Shown in pieces: positions 1 to 9,668 of a DNA stretch of 64,000 nt. Numbering within the stretch: the first letter of the stretch is position 1; each line of letters opens with the position of its first letter. The DNA is from Rhabdophis nuchalis. Lineage: Eukaryota; Chordata; Lepidosauria; Squamata; Natricidae. The notes beneath the pieces were generated by a model, which saw nothing but the letters and a program-made list of their open reading frames with translations, did not search any database and was not told the DNA's origin. Position numbers and translations under genes: made by a program. Location: NCBI GenBank assembly GCA_039707465.1, contig CM077644.1:84328375-84392374 (forward strand), given 5' to 3'.

Positions 1-925
1 ATGGCTCTCTGAGGGAGCTTTACAAATAGCTGAGGAAAGAAGGGAAGCAAAAGGCAAGGGAGAAAGAGAAAGATACACCCAATTGAGTGCAGAATTCCAG
101 AGAATAGCTAGAAGAGCTAATAATACCTTTGTCAGCTTGTAAAGCATTTCCATGACTACTATTAAGCTGGCATAGAGAAGGGAGGAGAATTCTATGCATA
201 CCTTTGGCCAGGGTCAGATCTCATGTTCTTGCAGCTGGCATGTGAATGCACAGGTCCATGACTTGTCGTACCGTCTTGTTGGTGAATGTGATTTATGACT
301 AGACAGAGGGGAGGGGACACAGGGTAAAATTCAGACGCCATTAAGTAGAATTCAGTTTCGGCTCCATAGAAGATCATGCTAAGATGTTGATCCTAATAAA
401 TGAATGGTTTTTTTTAACTTTGTCTCAAGGCTTGTAAATTAATTAGGTCATCTTTTGGGAACTTCACAACTTCACAAGAAAATTGGAGACATGAAAGGAA
501 CATTTCATGCAAAGATGGGCATGATAAAGGACCAAAATTGCAGGGACCTAACCAAGACAGTATATATTAAGAAGTGGTGGCAAAATTACACAGAAGAACA
601 ATACAATAATGAGTTTAACATGCCTGATAACCATGACCTTGAGCCAGACATCTTGGAATGTGAAGTTAAATGGGCCTTAGGAAGTCTGAGCAACAACAAA
701 GGTAGTGGAGGTGAGAGTATTCCAGCTGAACTATTGAAAATCTTAAAAGATGATGCAGTAAAAGTGCTACACTCAATTTGCCAGTGAATTTGGAAAACTC
801 AAAAGCAGCCACGGGATCAGAAAACGTCAGTTTACATTCCAATTCCAAAGAAGGGTAATGCCAAAGAATGTTCAAACCACCACACCATTGCACTCATTAA
901 AGATGCTAGCAAAGTTATGCTGAAG
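1..925 (+). pseudogene. BovB (RTE clade) LINE, 5' part of an interrupted copy
   Basis: The frame at 455-787 reads as the linker between endonuclease and reverse transcriptase of BovB LINEs: a GTFHAKMG-like stretch, then LEPDILECEVKWALGS, then the start of the RT region (LKILKDDAVKVLHSIC). Bases 1-120 also resemble BovB endonuclease-region sequence, so the element begins before the window. Bases about 122-452 do not look like BovB and probably replace about 100 bp of it. The coding sequence is broken at 785-787 (stop) and resumes only in degenerate form up to about 925, where an L2 copy is inserted. BovB is an autonomous RTE-clade LINE common in squamates and known for horizontal transfer. This copy is dead. 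Family assignment is from remembered motifs, not a search. Confidence 0.85.
122..452. other. Unassigned block inside the BovB copy
   Basis: These roughly 330 bases separate two stretches that resemble adjacent parts of BovB. They contain no long frame and no clear terminal repeats. They could be a small insertion that removed BovB sequence, or a diverged BovB segment. I do not recognise a family. Confidence 0.4.
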
Positions 926-1953
926 TGATGTCCCGGTGTGTGGAGGCCGTACGGGTCTGGATGGGAAATTAGAAACTCCGACTCAACCCGTCCAAGACCG
1001 AGTGGCTATGGTTTCTGGTACAATCAGTTTACTCCATCACTGACCATTGGGGTGAACATCTAGCCCCAGTGGATAGGGCACGCAACTTAGGTGTCCTCCT
1101 GGATTCCCGGCTGTCTATGGAAGATCATCTGACAGCCGTGGCCAGGGGGGCTTTTTACCAGGTACGCCTGGTACGCCAGTTGCGTCCCCTTTTGGACCAG
1201 GACGCCCTCTGCACAGTCACTCACGCGCTTGTGACATCCCGTCTAGACTACTGTAACGCTCTCTACATGGGGCTGCCCTTGAGGTGCACCCGAAGGCTAC
1301 AGTTAGTTCAGAATGAGGCCGCGCGGGGAATTTTGGGAGCCTCAAGGCATTCCCACATAACACCGCTCCTCCGCGAGCTGCACTGGCTGCCTGTGGCCTT
1401 TTGGGTGCGCTTTAAGGTATTGATCACCATCTTTAAAGCGCTCCATGGCACGGGACCTAGCTATCTGCGGGATCGTATCCTACCTCATACATCCCTTCGG
1501 CCGATTTGCTCCAACAGAGAGGGACTTCTCCTGGTGCCGTCCACTAGGCAGTGCCAGCGGGCGGCACCCAGGGGAAGGGCCTTCTCTGTGGCGGGCCCGA
1601 CCCTCTGGAACGACCTATCCCCCGAACTTAGAACTATCACGGACCTCCGCTCCTTCCGCCGAAGTCTAAAGACGTATTTCTTCCATCTTGCCGGCCTGGC
1701 CTAATTCACACCCTTAGTTATAGACTGATGTTTAAATTGTTTTAATTTGGCTCTTAAGGATAAAGTTTTTAGGATTTTAATGGTTTTAGGTTTTTTAGCA
1801 CAGGGCATTGAGGTTTAATTTATTTTTAGTACTATTTATTGTTATGTGTGTCTTTTTATTCTATTTTAACTTCCTGTGCACCGCCCCGAGTCCCTTCGGG
1901 GAGAGTGGGGCGGTTTTTAATTTAATAAATTGAAATTGAAATAAATTGAAATT
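926..1953 (+). mobile_element. L2-clade LINE, 5'-truncated, nested in BovB
   Basis: The insertion begins in the thumb region of an L2-like reverse transcriptase (matching 40639 onward of the longer copy in this window). It keeps the C-terminal part of the protein: the frame at 1069-1704 (211 residues) contains LGVLLDSRLS, SRLDYCNALYMGLPL, LQLVQNEAARGILG, LHWLPVAF and LWNDLSPELRTITDL, all typical of the L2/CR1 C-terminus. A 3' UTR follows with the paired CCGCCC and GGGCGG motif (1884-1915) and an AAATTG-rich tail. BovB sequence resumes at 1954. A short repeat (ATGCT) at both junctions may be the target duplication. The frame has no start upstream and is not functional. Confidence 0.85.
1069..1704 (+). 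pseudogene. L2-type reverse transcriptase C-terminal fragment
   Basis: This is the longest open part of the nested L2 copy. It starts at an internal methionine and lacks the endonuclease, the RT fingers and palm and the YADD catalytic motif. What remains is the thumb and C-terminal region. It ends at a natural stop followed by the element's own 3' UTR. It cannot have reverse transcriptase activity. The same peptide region recurs at 6163-6474, 40372-41487, 49827-50333 and, on the minus strand, 51107-51784. Confidence 0.8.
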
Positions 1954-3181
1954 GATGCTCAAAATCCTAGAAGCTAGGCTCCAGCAGTATGCAGACTGAA
2001 AACTACCATAAGTACAGGCAGGATTTTGAAGAGACAGAGGAACTAGAGATCATGGAGAAAGCTAAGGAGTTCCAGAAAAACATCTACTTCTGCTTCATTG
2101 ACTATGCTAGAGCCTTTGATTGTGTGGATCACAACAAATTGTGGCAAGTACTTCAAGAGATGGAAGTACCAGACCATCTTATTTGTCTTTTGAGAAACCT
2201 ACATGCAGATCAACAAGCAACAGTGAGAACTGAACATGGAACCACTGATTAGTTCAAAAATGAAAAAGGAGTTCTGCAAGGCTGTATACTGTCCACCCTG
2301 CCTATTAAATTTATATGCATAGAAAATCATGAAAAAGGCAGGGTTAGATGAATCACAAATTGGATTTAAGATTGCCGGGAGAAATATCAACAACCTCAGC
2401 TATGCAGATGATGCTACTTTAATAACAGAAAGTGAAGAGGAACTAAAGAGTCTCTTGACGCAGGTGAAATAGGAGAGTGCAAAAGTTGGCTTGAAACTCA
2501 ACATTAAAAAGACTAAGATCATAGCATCCAGCCCTCTCATTTCCTGGCAAACAGATGGGGGAGAAATGGAGGTGGTGACAGATTTTATTTTCCTGGGTTC
2601 CAAGATCACCACAGATGGGGACTACAGCCAAGAAATTAAAAGATGCTTGCTCCTGGGGAGGAAAACTATGGCACATCTAGACAGCATACCAAAAAGCAGA
2701 GACATAATCCTGTCAACAAAAGTGTGTATAGTCGAGAGTGTGGTTTTCCCAGTTGCAATTTATGGCTGTGAAAGTTGTACCATAAGAAAGGCTGAGCGCC
2801 AGAGAATTGAGGCTTTTGAACTATGGTGCTGGAGAAAACTCCTGTGAGTCCCTTGGACTGCAAGGCGATCAAACCAGTTAGATGTAGAGGAGATCAACCC
2901 TGACTGCTCTTTAGAAGACCAGATCCTGAAGATGAAACTCAAATAGTTTGGCAACTTAATGAGAAGGAAGGACTCACTGGAGAATAACCTAATGCTGGGA
3001 AAGATTGACGGCAAAAGAAGAAGGGGACAACAGAGAATGAGGTTGCTGGATGGAGGCACTGAAAGAGTCGGCATGAGCTTAAAGGGACTCCAGGGGATGG
3101 TAGAGGACAGGAAGGCTTGGAAGAACGTTTTCCATGGGGTCACGATGGGTCAAACAAGACTTTGTGATTAACAACAACAGC
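1954..3181 (+). pseudogene. BovB (RTE clade) LINE, reverse transcriptase and 3' part
   Basis: This continues the BovB copy after the L2 insertion. The frame at 1989-2252 has FIDYARAFDCVDHNKL, an RT motif with the first catalytic aspartate. YADD is encoded at 2401-2412, followed by KSLLTQVK, and the frame at 2491-2847 has FIFLGSKITTDGD and YGCESCTIRKAE from the BovB thumb. The frame at 2959-3171 carries MRRKDSLENNLMLGKIDGKR near the C-terminus. Stops at about 2250, 2469, 2845 and 2944 break the protein, several where tryptophan or glutamine would be expected. The 3' end is an AACAACAACAGCAAG-type tail, as in squamate BovB. Confidence 0.9.
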
Positions 3182-3200
3182 AAGTCCAGACACACTAAAG

Positions 3201-3399
3201 TAGTGGTTCTCAACCTGTGGGTCATGACCCCTTTGGGGGTCGAATGACTCTTTCACAGGGGTCGCCAAGACCATCGGAAAACTTTCGAAAACTTTTCGAT
3301 GGTCTTAGGAACTGAGACACCAATTTTATGGTTGGGGGTCACCACAACATGAGGAACTGTATTAAAGGGTCACGGCATTGGGAAGGTGGAGAACCACTG
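3201..3399. mobile_element. SPIN-type hAT miniature element (199 bp)
   Basis: The ends are inverted repeats, beginning (C/T)AGTGGTTCTCAACCTG and ending GGAGAACCACTG. The interior has TTTGGGGGTCGAA, GACCATCGGAAA with its inverted partner, and GGTCACCACAACATGAGG, all recognisable as the non-autonomous SPIN ('Space Invader') family. An exact 8-bp target duplication, CACTAAAG, lies at 3193-3200 and 3400-3407. SPIN elements are hAT transposons documented in published work as horizontally transferred among tetrapods, including squamates. No transposase is encoded here. Confidence 0.93.
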
Positions 3400-3407
3400 C
3401 ACTAAAG

Positions 3408-3867
3408 CATAGCAGATTTTTTTTTACTGCCAATCACAACAGTTTCATTTCTGCCTACCAATAATTTCCTACTTGTTTATCAAATTGTAAATAAAGATAA
3501 CTTGCTTTCACTAGGGTCATCTTGAATGACGCAGGTTAAAGCCTCAATTTTAAAATAGCTTTTCTTTGACATTTCAAATAATTAGGAAGGGGGGGGGGAG
3601 CATACTTTTCTGAGAACATGATGTGTTTTATAGTTTGACTTTCATTTTCATCTGGATCCGGGTTATGATGACCTTCTGACAAAGGCTTTTGGTGTTTGAT
3701 GATAATTTGTTTGTGGATATTGGAAAGAGAGACCTTTTTGTTAAGGAGAGTGATGTTTGCCTTTCAAATACTCCAAGTTAGCATTTTGGAGATTATTTTT
3801 GTGATGGCTCTAGCATAGCTCTTCTTGACTGCTTATTAGCAAGAAACACTTGCTGTTTGCCATATTT
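3408..3867. other. AT-rich sequence, nothing recognised
   Basis: A 9-10 base G run lies near 3590. No frame, SINE promoter box or terminal repeat was seen. Confidence 0.5.
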
Positions 3868-4312
3868 CATTGATTTCAATTTCAATTCAATTCAATTTCA
3901 ATTTCAATTCAATTTATTCGAATATGTCAACTGCCCTTTCTCCCTTGTGGGACTCAGGGCGGTGAGCTGGCAATGATAAAAACAACAGTAAAAACATCAA
4001 TATAAATACCTATGCTAAAAATAAATTAAATTCTAAGCCTGCTCTAAAATGTATAATAAAACCCCAATAAAACCAGATTAAAAGCTACACCAGGCCGGCC
4101 GCATGAAAAGATGGGTCTTCAGGGCTCGGTGGAACAGGTGCAGGTCCGTAGTTGTGCGGAGGTCGGGGGGGCAGGTCGTTCCAGAGGGCAGGAGATGCCA
4201 CAGAGAAGGCTCTTCCCCTGGGGGTCGCCAGCCGACATTGACTGGCTGACGGCACTCTGAGGAGGCCCTCTCTGTGGGAGCGGACTGGTCGAAGGGAAGT
4301 ATTTGGTAAAAG
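3868..4312 (-). mobile_element. L2-clade LINE 3' end, minus strand
   Basis: Reading the complement, the copy keeps the end of the RT C-terminus (the minus-strand frame at 4119-4403 includes it out of register), the 3' UTR with the GGGACTCAGGGCGG box at about 3951-3962, and an AATTG-rich tail at 3868-3910. It is 5'-truncated near 4312. The tail is the same ATTGAAATTG type as at 1920-1953. Confidence 0.8.
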
Positions 4313-4424
4313 GATTTATGCTATAAACATCATAATAGATTTTTATACAGTATACCTTTTGTTCCTCAATGCTTATAATACCCTTCATCATATAGACCAT
4401 CATGTATGTGTGTGTGTATGCATG
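4313..4424. other. Short spacer between L2 and Snake1 copies
   Basis: AT-rich, with a short GT run at 4405-4417. No gene seen. Confidence 0.4.
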
Positions 4425-5021
4425 TATTCTAGCCTCTACAACCCAACAAGACAGACACAGACTTTAAAGGATAATCAGAACTGCAGAAAAAACAATTACT
4501 GGCAACCTGCCTTCCATTGAGGACCTGTACACTTCACAAGTCAAAAAGAGGGCCGTGAAAATATTTATAGACTCCTCACATCCTGGCCATAAATTGTTTC
4601 ACTTCCTACCCTCAAAACGACGCTATAGAGCACTGCATACCAAGACAACTAGACATAAGAACAGTTCCCCCCCGCAAATGCCATCACTCTGCTAAACAAA
4701 TAATTCTTTCACCACTGTCAAACTATTCACTAAGGCTGCATTACTATTACTATTAGTCTTCTCATCATTCCTATCACCCATCTCCTCCCACTTATGACTA
4801 CAGGACTGTAACTGTATTACTTGTATCCTTACAATTTATATTGATATTGATTGTTTTCTGATTGCTTATTTGTACCCTGTGACTATCATTAAAAGTTGCA
4901 CCTTATGATTTTTGACAAATGTGCCTTATCTTTTTATGTACACTGAGAGCATAAGCACCAAACATAAATTCCTTGTTTGTCCAATCACACTTGGCCAATA
5001 AAGAATTCTATTCTATTCTAG
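4425..5021 (+). mobile_element. CR1/L3 'Snake1'-type LINE 3' end with ATTCT tail
   Basis: The segment runs from GCCTCTACAACCC to CCAATAAAGAATTCTATTCT and has the 3' end typical of the abundant snake CR1/L3 LINE that carries ATTCT (AATAG) microsatellite tails. The coding remnant (complete terminal region of the RT) has several stops. An 8-bp repeat TATTCTAG is present at 4425-4432 and 5014-5021 and may be the target duplication, though it overlaps the tail motif. These elements are known to have seeded AATAG microsatellites in snake genomes. This is one of the better taxonomic clues in the window. Confidence 0.8.
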
Positions 5022-5035
5022 TCTACCATCTAATC

Positions 5036-5127
5036 TAGCAATTCTCAGTCTTAAAATATGGCCCACAAATGCCATCATCTCCAAGTCAACATTTTGAGTG
5101 GGTAGGGAGCAACACTGAGAACCACTG
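5036..5127. mobile_element. Small hAT-like miniature element
   Basis: The right end reads CACTGAGAACCACTG and the left end is a degraded inverted copy, (T)AGCAATTCTCAGTC. Size is about 92 bp. Flanks share TNTAATC with a one-base offset, so the target duplication is not exact. hAT origin is inferred from the CAGTGGTTCTCA-like end. Confidence 0.35.
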
Positions 5128-5590
5128 AATTTAATCACATATATTAAACATTATTTCAGTAGAAAACCTTATACTTGAATCATAGGAATAATTTGGTATG
5201 TGACATAGATTGTCTATGTATTTAAAAGTTCCTCTGGATTTGAAGGTTGCATTGTTGTTTCTGTAAAGCATTTGAGACTTTAGAATTATTATGATTTTTG
5301 TCAAGCTCCATGATTACATATTCATCACAGCTATCATTTCATTTCATTCTTATCCACTGGTGCTTTCTTTCCATTTCTATATTATTAGTATGCATGTGGC
5401 CAAGGATGAAATATTGCAAAAACATACACAATCAGCACTCTAGTTTAATGTAGATATAGTTCCACAGTAAAACAAAACTCAAAAGCATAAAGATGTAATC
5501 ATCTATATAGTTGCAGCAACCTTGGTGTGTGTATGAATTTATAATGTGTCCAGGTAATGGAGAAGGATAAACTAAAAAAATATATAAAAA
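5128..5590. other. AT-rich sequence, nothing recognised
   Basis: No repeat family or plausible exon was identified in this stretch. Confidence 0.5.
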
Positions 5591-5593
5591 CTA

Positions 5594-5680
5594 TGGGTTG
5601 GAAGATTATGCATACTAATTGAGGAATTCTGGGAGTTGAAATCCTTATATCTTAAAATTGCCAAGTTTGAAAACATTGAA
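5594..5680. mobile_element. Half of a palindromic hAT miniature element
   Basis: Contains GAATTCTGGGAGTTGAA and ATTGCCAAGTTTGAAAACATTG, one arm of the widespread squamate palindromic element whose ends are CAGTGTTTCTCAACCTTGGC. The other arm is missing or unrecognisable. Related arms lie at 26036-26152 and 60695-60843. Confidence 0.5.
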
Positions 5681-6156
5681 TTAAATAAACCCAAGCTAAT
5701 AAGATGAGTATATGGACAAAGAGTACAGTCTCCATGATCTGTTACCTTGAACAAGGTGACTTCTGAATAGGCATATATGAGTTTACATTATTAATTTTCT
5801 TTATGAGGCCTATTAGTTTTCTGCTTTTTGGAATGTATTAAAAGTTGTTCAGAAATCCATATTGTTTTCTTCATGTAGATTTTTCAAATTCTATCAATAT
5901 TACAAGTTTTTGTTTTTGATACTTTTACTTCTGTCTTCAGTTATATGATAATTATTGCATAATCCTAAATGGACATATTGAGAAATCTGTTATTTTCAGA
6001 TATCGAAACAGAGCAATTAAAAAAATCAATTTATTCATTAAGAAAATATAAATAAAAATCCATTTGAAGGGATTCAGTACTTCTTTTTATTCTTTGCTGT
6101 GTGGGACTTGATTCTACAACCCTCAATACTTATTTCAATTGTAAGAGCTCTAATTA
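5681..6156. other. AT-rich sequence, nothing recognised
   Basis: Strongly AT-rich with no feature I can name. Confidence 0.45.
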
Positions 6157-6680
6157 CTGCCTGTGGCCTTCCGGGTGAGTTTCAAGGTCTTAGTGACCAT
6201 CTTTAAAGTGCTCCATGGCAGCGGACCTGGCTACTTACAGGACCGCCTACTACCACATACCTCCACTCTACCCGTCCGCTCCCACAGGGAGGGCTTCCTT
6301 AGGGTGCCGTCCGCCGGACAATGCCGGCTGGCAACTCCCAGGGGAAGAGCCTTCTCTGTGGCAGATCCCGCCCTCTGGAACGACCTTCCCCCAGATCTCC
6401 GCACAATCACAGACCTTCGCCTCTTCCGTCGGACATTAAAAACTTACTTCTTTCGTTTGGCCGGCCTGGCATAGCTGGTACAGCTCTTACTATTTTAATT
6501 GGGTTTTAATTAACATTTTAGCACGGGTCTAATCTTATTTAATCTTAATTTTAACTATTTGATTGTTTGTATTTTTATATTTTATATTTTATATCTCCTG
6601 TGCACTGCCCTGAGTCCCATGTCGGGAGATAGGGCGGTATAGAAATGAAATTAAAGTTAAAAGTTAAAGTTAAAAGTTAC
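6157..6680 (+). mobile_element. L2-clade LINE 3' fragment
   Basis: The frame at 6163-6474 (103 residues) gives FKVLVTIFKVLHGSGPGYLQDRLLPHT, then ALWNDLPPDLRTITDLRLFRRTLKTYFF, the C-terminus of the L2 RT protein, ending in a natural stop. The 3' UTR contains the CACTGCCCTGAGTCCC and AGGGCGGTAT box (6602-6640), and the tail is a repeated TTAAAG. Possible target duplication TTACTGC at about 6152 and 6677. This copy is strongly 5'-truncated. Confidence 0.82.
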
Positions 6681-7956
6681 TGCACAGCGATATACTTTTT
6701 CTCAAAATATTTATTTCAGGCTCTTTTTTTCCAGCACTTTTTTTTTTTCATGTTCAAATACTATGTGCAGTCCTTAGGTGCAGCAAATGTGTGTGCGGCA
6801 GAGTTTTCTATCATCCTGAATTGTCAAATTTCAATCTAACGTGTGAATTTCAGTGCAGCTTCACAACCTGGGAAGTTGTTTGCTGAAAACTGCTTACCGT
6901 TTTTATGCTGCGGTTGACTTAAAGGTTAAGTGACCTCTTAGAAGAATGCAGCAAACTTATGAATTAGAGAGTAGTGTAGATCTCAGGTGGCATTTATTCA
7001 CCACAAGAAATAGCTGCTAATGAGCTCCCCAGCTAGCGAAAGCTAGATGTAAAATATGTAAAACTTGGAATGTCGACGGTTTTATTTATTTTTTTAAGGC
7101 ATGTAAGTGGGCCTCATTAGATAAATTATAATAGATCAAAACCAAAAGAAAGGGCAAAATGAAGTGTCAAAACCTGGAGTGTCCAATCAGAGTATTTTAT
7201 GCAGGCTTTTTTATAATGTAATCTTAGACTAGTTATTTAGTGATATAATTTGCAAATAGGAGGTTACTTCTTCTGTAAAGCATGCTACATTAATATTACT
7301 TTAAAAGCAAGCCCACCACAAGCATTCTATGTGGGAATGAATGGAAGCTAATTATGTGGAATTTCTCAAATGTAGCAAACCACTTGAGTTTTTTCTCTGT
7401 TAACCATAACAAGGTTATTGAGTCTAAATGCTGTTATCTGTCTTTTAAATGTATGTTTGTGTATATGTACGTCTATAAGAGAGAAGGAAGGTGGGAGGGA
7501 GGGTGGGAGAGAAAGGATATGTGTGCAAGCTTTGAAACTGCTAATAGATGTGCTGAAAAAAATAGCTGCATAAAATACAAGGACTTTGAGATGTTGAAGG
7601 TCATACAACTAAAGCATTTGTAGGCTCAAATGTTTCCGCAGTGGGGACTTGCAGTACTTCAGGGACAGGAACTCAAACTTGTAATCTTAACATTATTTAT
7701 AGTAAAGTAAGGTGCAGGTTCTACATTTTCCCTCTGTCTTGAATGCAAATCCTAAAACATTCCAAAAGTTGTACCCACATTGCAGTCTCTAATGGGATAA
7801 TAAGAAAAACATTTTCAATCCATGGAAACTAATGGCATTAATTTAATGTAATTATTTTAACGGATACCTATTCTTCTTCCAACCAACATACCTCTCAGTG
7901 CCTGAAAATGTTAGGTCTCCTCCTGGCAATACAACCATCATGGAAAAATCTAGGGT
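6681..7956. other. AT-rich sequence with a short purine run
   Basis: A GGAGGGAGGGTGGGAGAG-type purine run lies at 7485-7515. The open frames overlapping it on both strands are explained by this low-complexity tract. No exon or repeat family was seen elsewhere. Confidence 0.45.
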
Positions 7957-7964
7957 GGGGGTGG

Positions 7965-8274
7965 CAGGGGTGAAATCCAGCAGGTTCTAACAGGTTCTGG
8001 AGAACTGGTAGAGCAAATTTTGAGTAGTTCAGAGAACTGGCAAATGCCACCTCTGGCTGACCCCAGAGTAGGGTGGAAATGGAGATTTTGCAGTGTCCTT
8101 TCCCTGGAGAGGGGTGGGAATGGAGATTTTGCAGTATCCTTCCCCTGGAATGGGGTGGGAATGGAGATTTTGCAGTATCCTTCCCCTGCCAGGCCCACCA
8201 AGCCACACCACACCCACCAAGCCATGCCCACAGAACCGGTAGTAAAAAAAATTGAATTTCACTACTGCGGCATG
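7965..8274. mobile_element. Snake hAT-like miniature element with internal 41-bp tandem repeat
   Basis: Left end CAGGGGTGAAATCCAGCAGG and right end GAATTTCACTACTG are imperfect inverted repeats. The interior has GGTTCTGGAGAACTGGTAG and GAGTAGTTCAGAGAACTGGCAAA, which also occur, inverted, in the element at 44904-45138. Three copies of a 41-bp unit begin at 8081, 8122 and 8163 (each with GGAGATTTTGCAGT). The flanking 8 bases match at only 5 of 8 positions, so the target duplication is decayed. Frames here in both directions arise from the tandem array and are not genes. Confidence 0.65.
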
Positions 8275-9292
8275 GGGAATTAAAAAACACTCATGTGTCT
8301 CTTAGAATGATCAGAAGTGATTTTGGTGGTTTCAATATCTCCAAATGAGCAATAGAACCCAGAACATCTTACAAAAAGATCAAAGATTTGACTGAATTGG
8401 AACTGTGACAGTACAATAGCACAAAATACAGAACACCTGCTATGGTTTATATATAAGTTGCTACTGAAATGTGATTTGGAGACCCACAAAGAGAAAAATT
8501 GGATGACCAAATAGATGTAGAACATAAGTAGGACAATCAATACACACAATGGGAATATCAATAGAAGAGAAATATTAAAGTCGTGATGAATAATACACTA
8601 AAATAAAATTGATGCAAAATGTTCTTCCACTAGTAGAACACCTTAGTAATGACAGCTAAAATGGACAACGCATATTTAGAAAGTTATTGGAAGTAAAAAT
8701 CAAGTCGGATTATTTTACATCTGGTGGCTCTATTATTCTAGAAATTTGCTTTATATATGATCAATCCTGCCAGGATATGTTATGCTTTTTTTGGGATAAA
8801 AATTACATGAACTTCAGAACTGCATTTTTCCTAGAAGAATAGTGGGTACCATTATGTGAATACAGATCAGTGTCAAACCATACATGAAAAACAATTAGTT
8901 CCAGTTTAGTTACATTAGTTGCAGTTTAATTTGGAAACCATTTATGGAGTACAATTCTACATTTGGCATGTTCCACATCTAAACTCTGCATTCTCTTAAA
9001 ATAAAGATTCTTAAATAATTAATTAGAATTGTTTGCTAATACAGATAGATCTCTCATCTGATCAAACATTGGATTTTAATAGTAATGAAATATAACACTA
9101 TAGGAGCATTAAAAATGACATCTTTGTGAATTTTTGTTGTATTTGTTCTAATTCAAGTTGATATATAAAAGAAGTGGGATATTTCTACCAATGGAATAGC
9201 TTCTACTTCTGAAATCTTATATTATACTTCAAACTTTATCATGTTACTTTTCAATTTTGTAATTTATATGTATTTTTTATTCTCCCCCACCC
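8275..9292. other. AT-rich sequence, nothing recognised
   Basis: No repeat or exon identified over this stretch. Confidence 0.45.
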
Positions 9293-9321
9293 TCTCTGTC
9301 TCTCTCTCACACACACACACT
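9293..9321. repeat. CT/CA microsatellite
   Basis: A CTCTCTGTCTCTCTCT run followed by an ACAC run. Confidence 0.8.
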
Positions 9322-9647
9322 CTCATTTGCAAAATCAAAACCAATGTTCAGATTATAATCCAAAATGAATTAAGGATCTCATATATCCAAATTCAATTTT
9401 ACCAGGTTGAAAGTAGTATTGAGTCTTATTGAGTCTAAATGCTGTTATAAGGTTTTTAGCAAGAAAAAGCAAGAATAGGCTTGTAAATTCTTCATTTGGG
9501 AAAATATAACTCTCCATCCTTATGTGTAAGCTTGTGAAATGGGACTGATATTGTTGCAGTATAGGTCACATTATTCCATCCTTACTTTTTCCCTAACTAA
9601 TGTGCTTATTAAAGAATTTGAAATCTTGCAGCCAACTTTTCCAACTG
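9322..9647. other. AT-rich sequence, nothing recognised
   Basis: AT-rich and without features up to the target duplication of the element at 9669. Confidence 0.45.
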
Positions 9648-9668
9648 CAACTAATGCAAATAAAGCTT
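9648..9668. repeat. Target-site duplication, 3' side of ORF1-only L1 copy A
   Basis: These 21 bases are repeated exactly at 10862-10882 and bracket the minus-strand element between them. A long exact duplication beside a poly(A) end is the signature of target-primed reverse transcription by L1 machinery. Confidence 0.95.
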
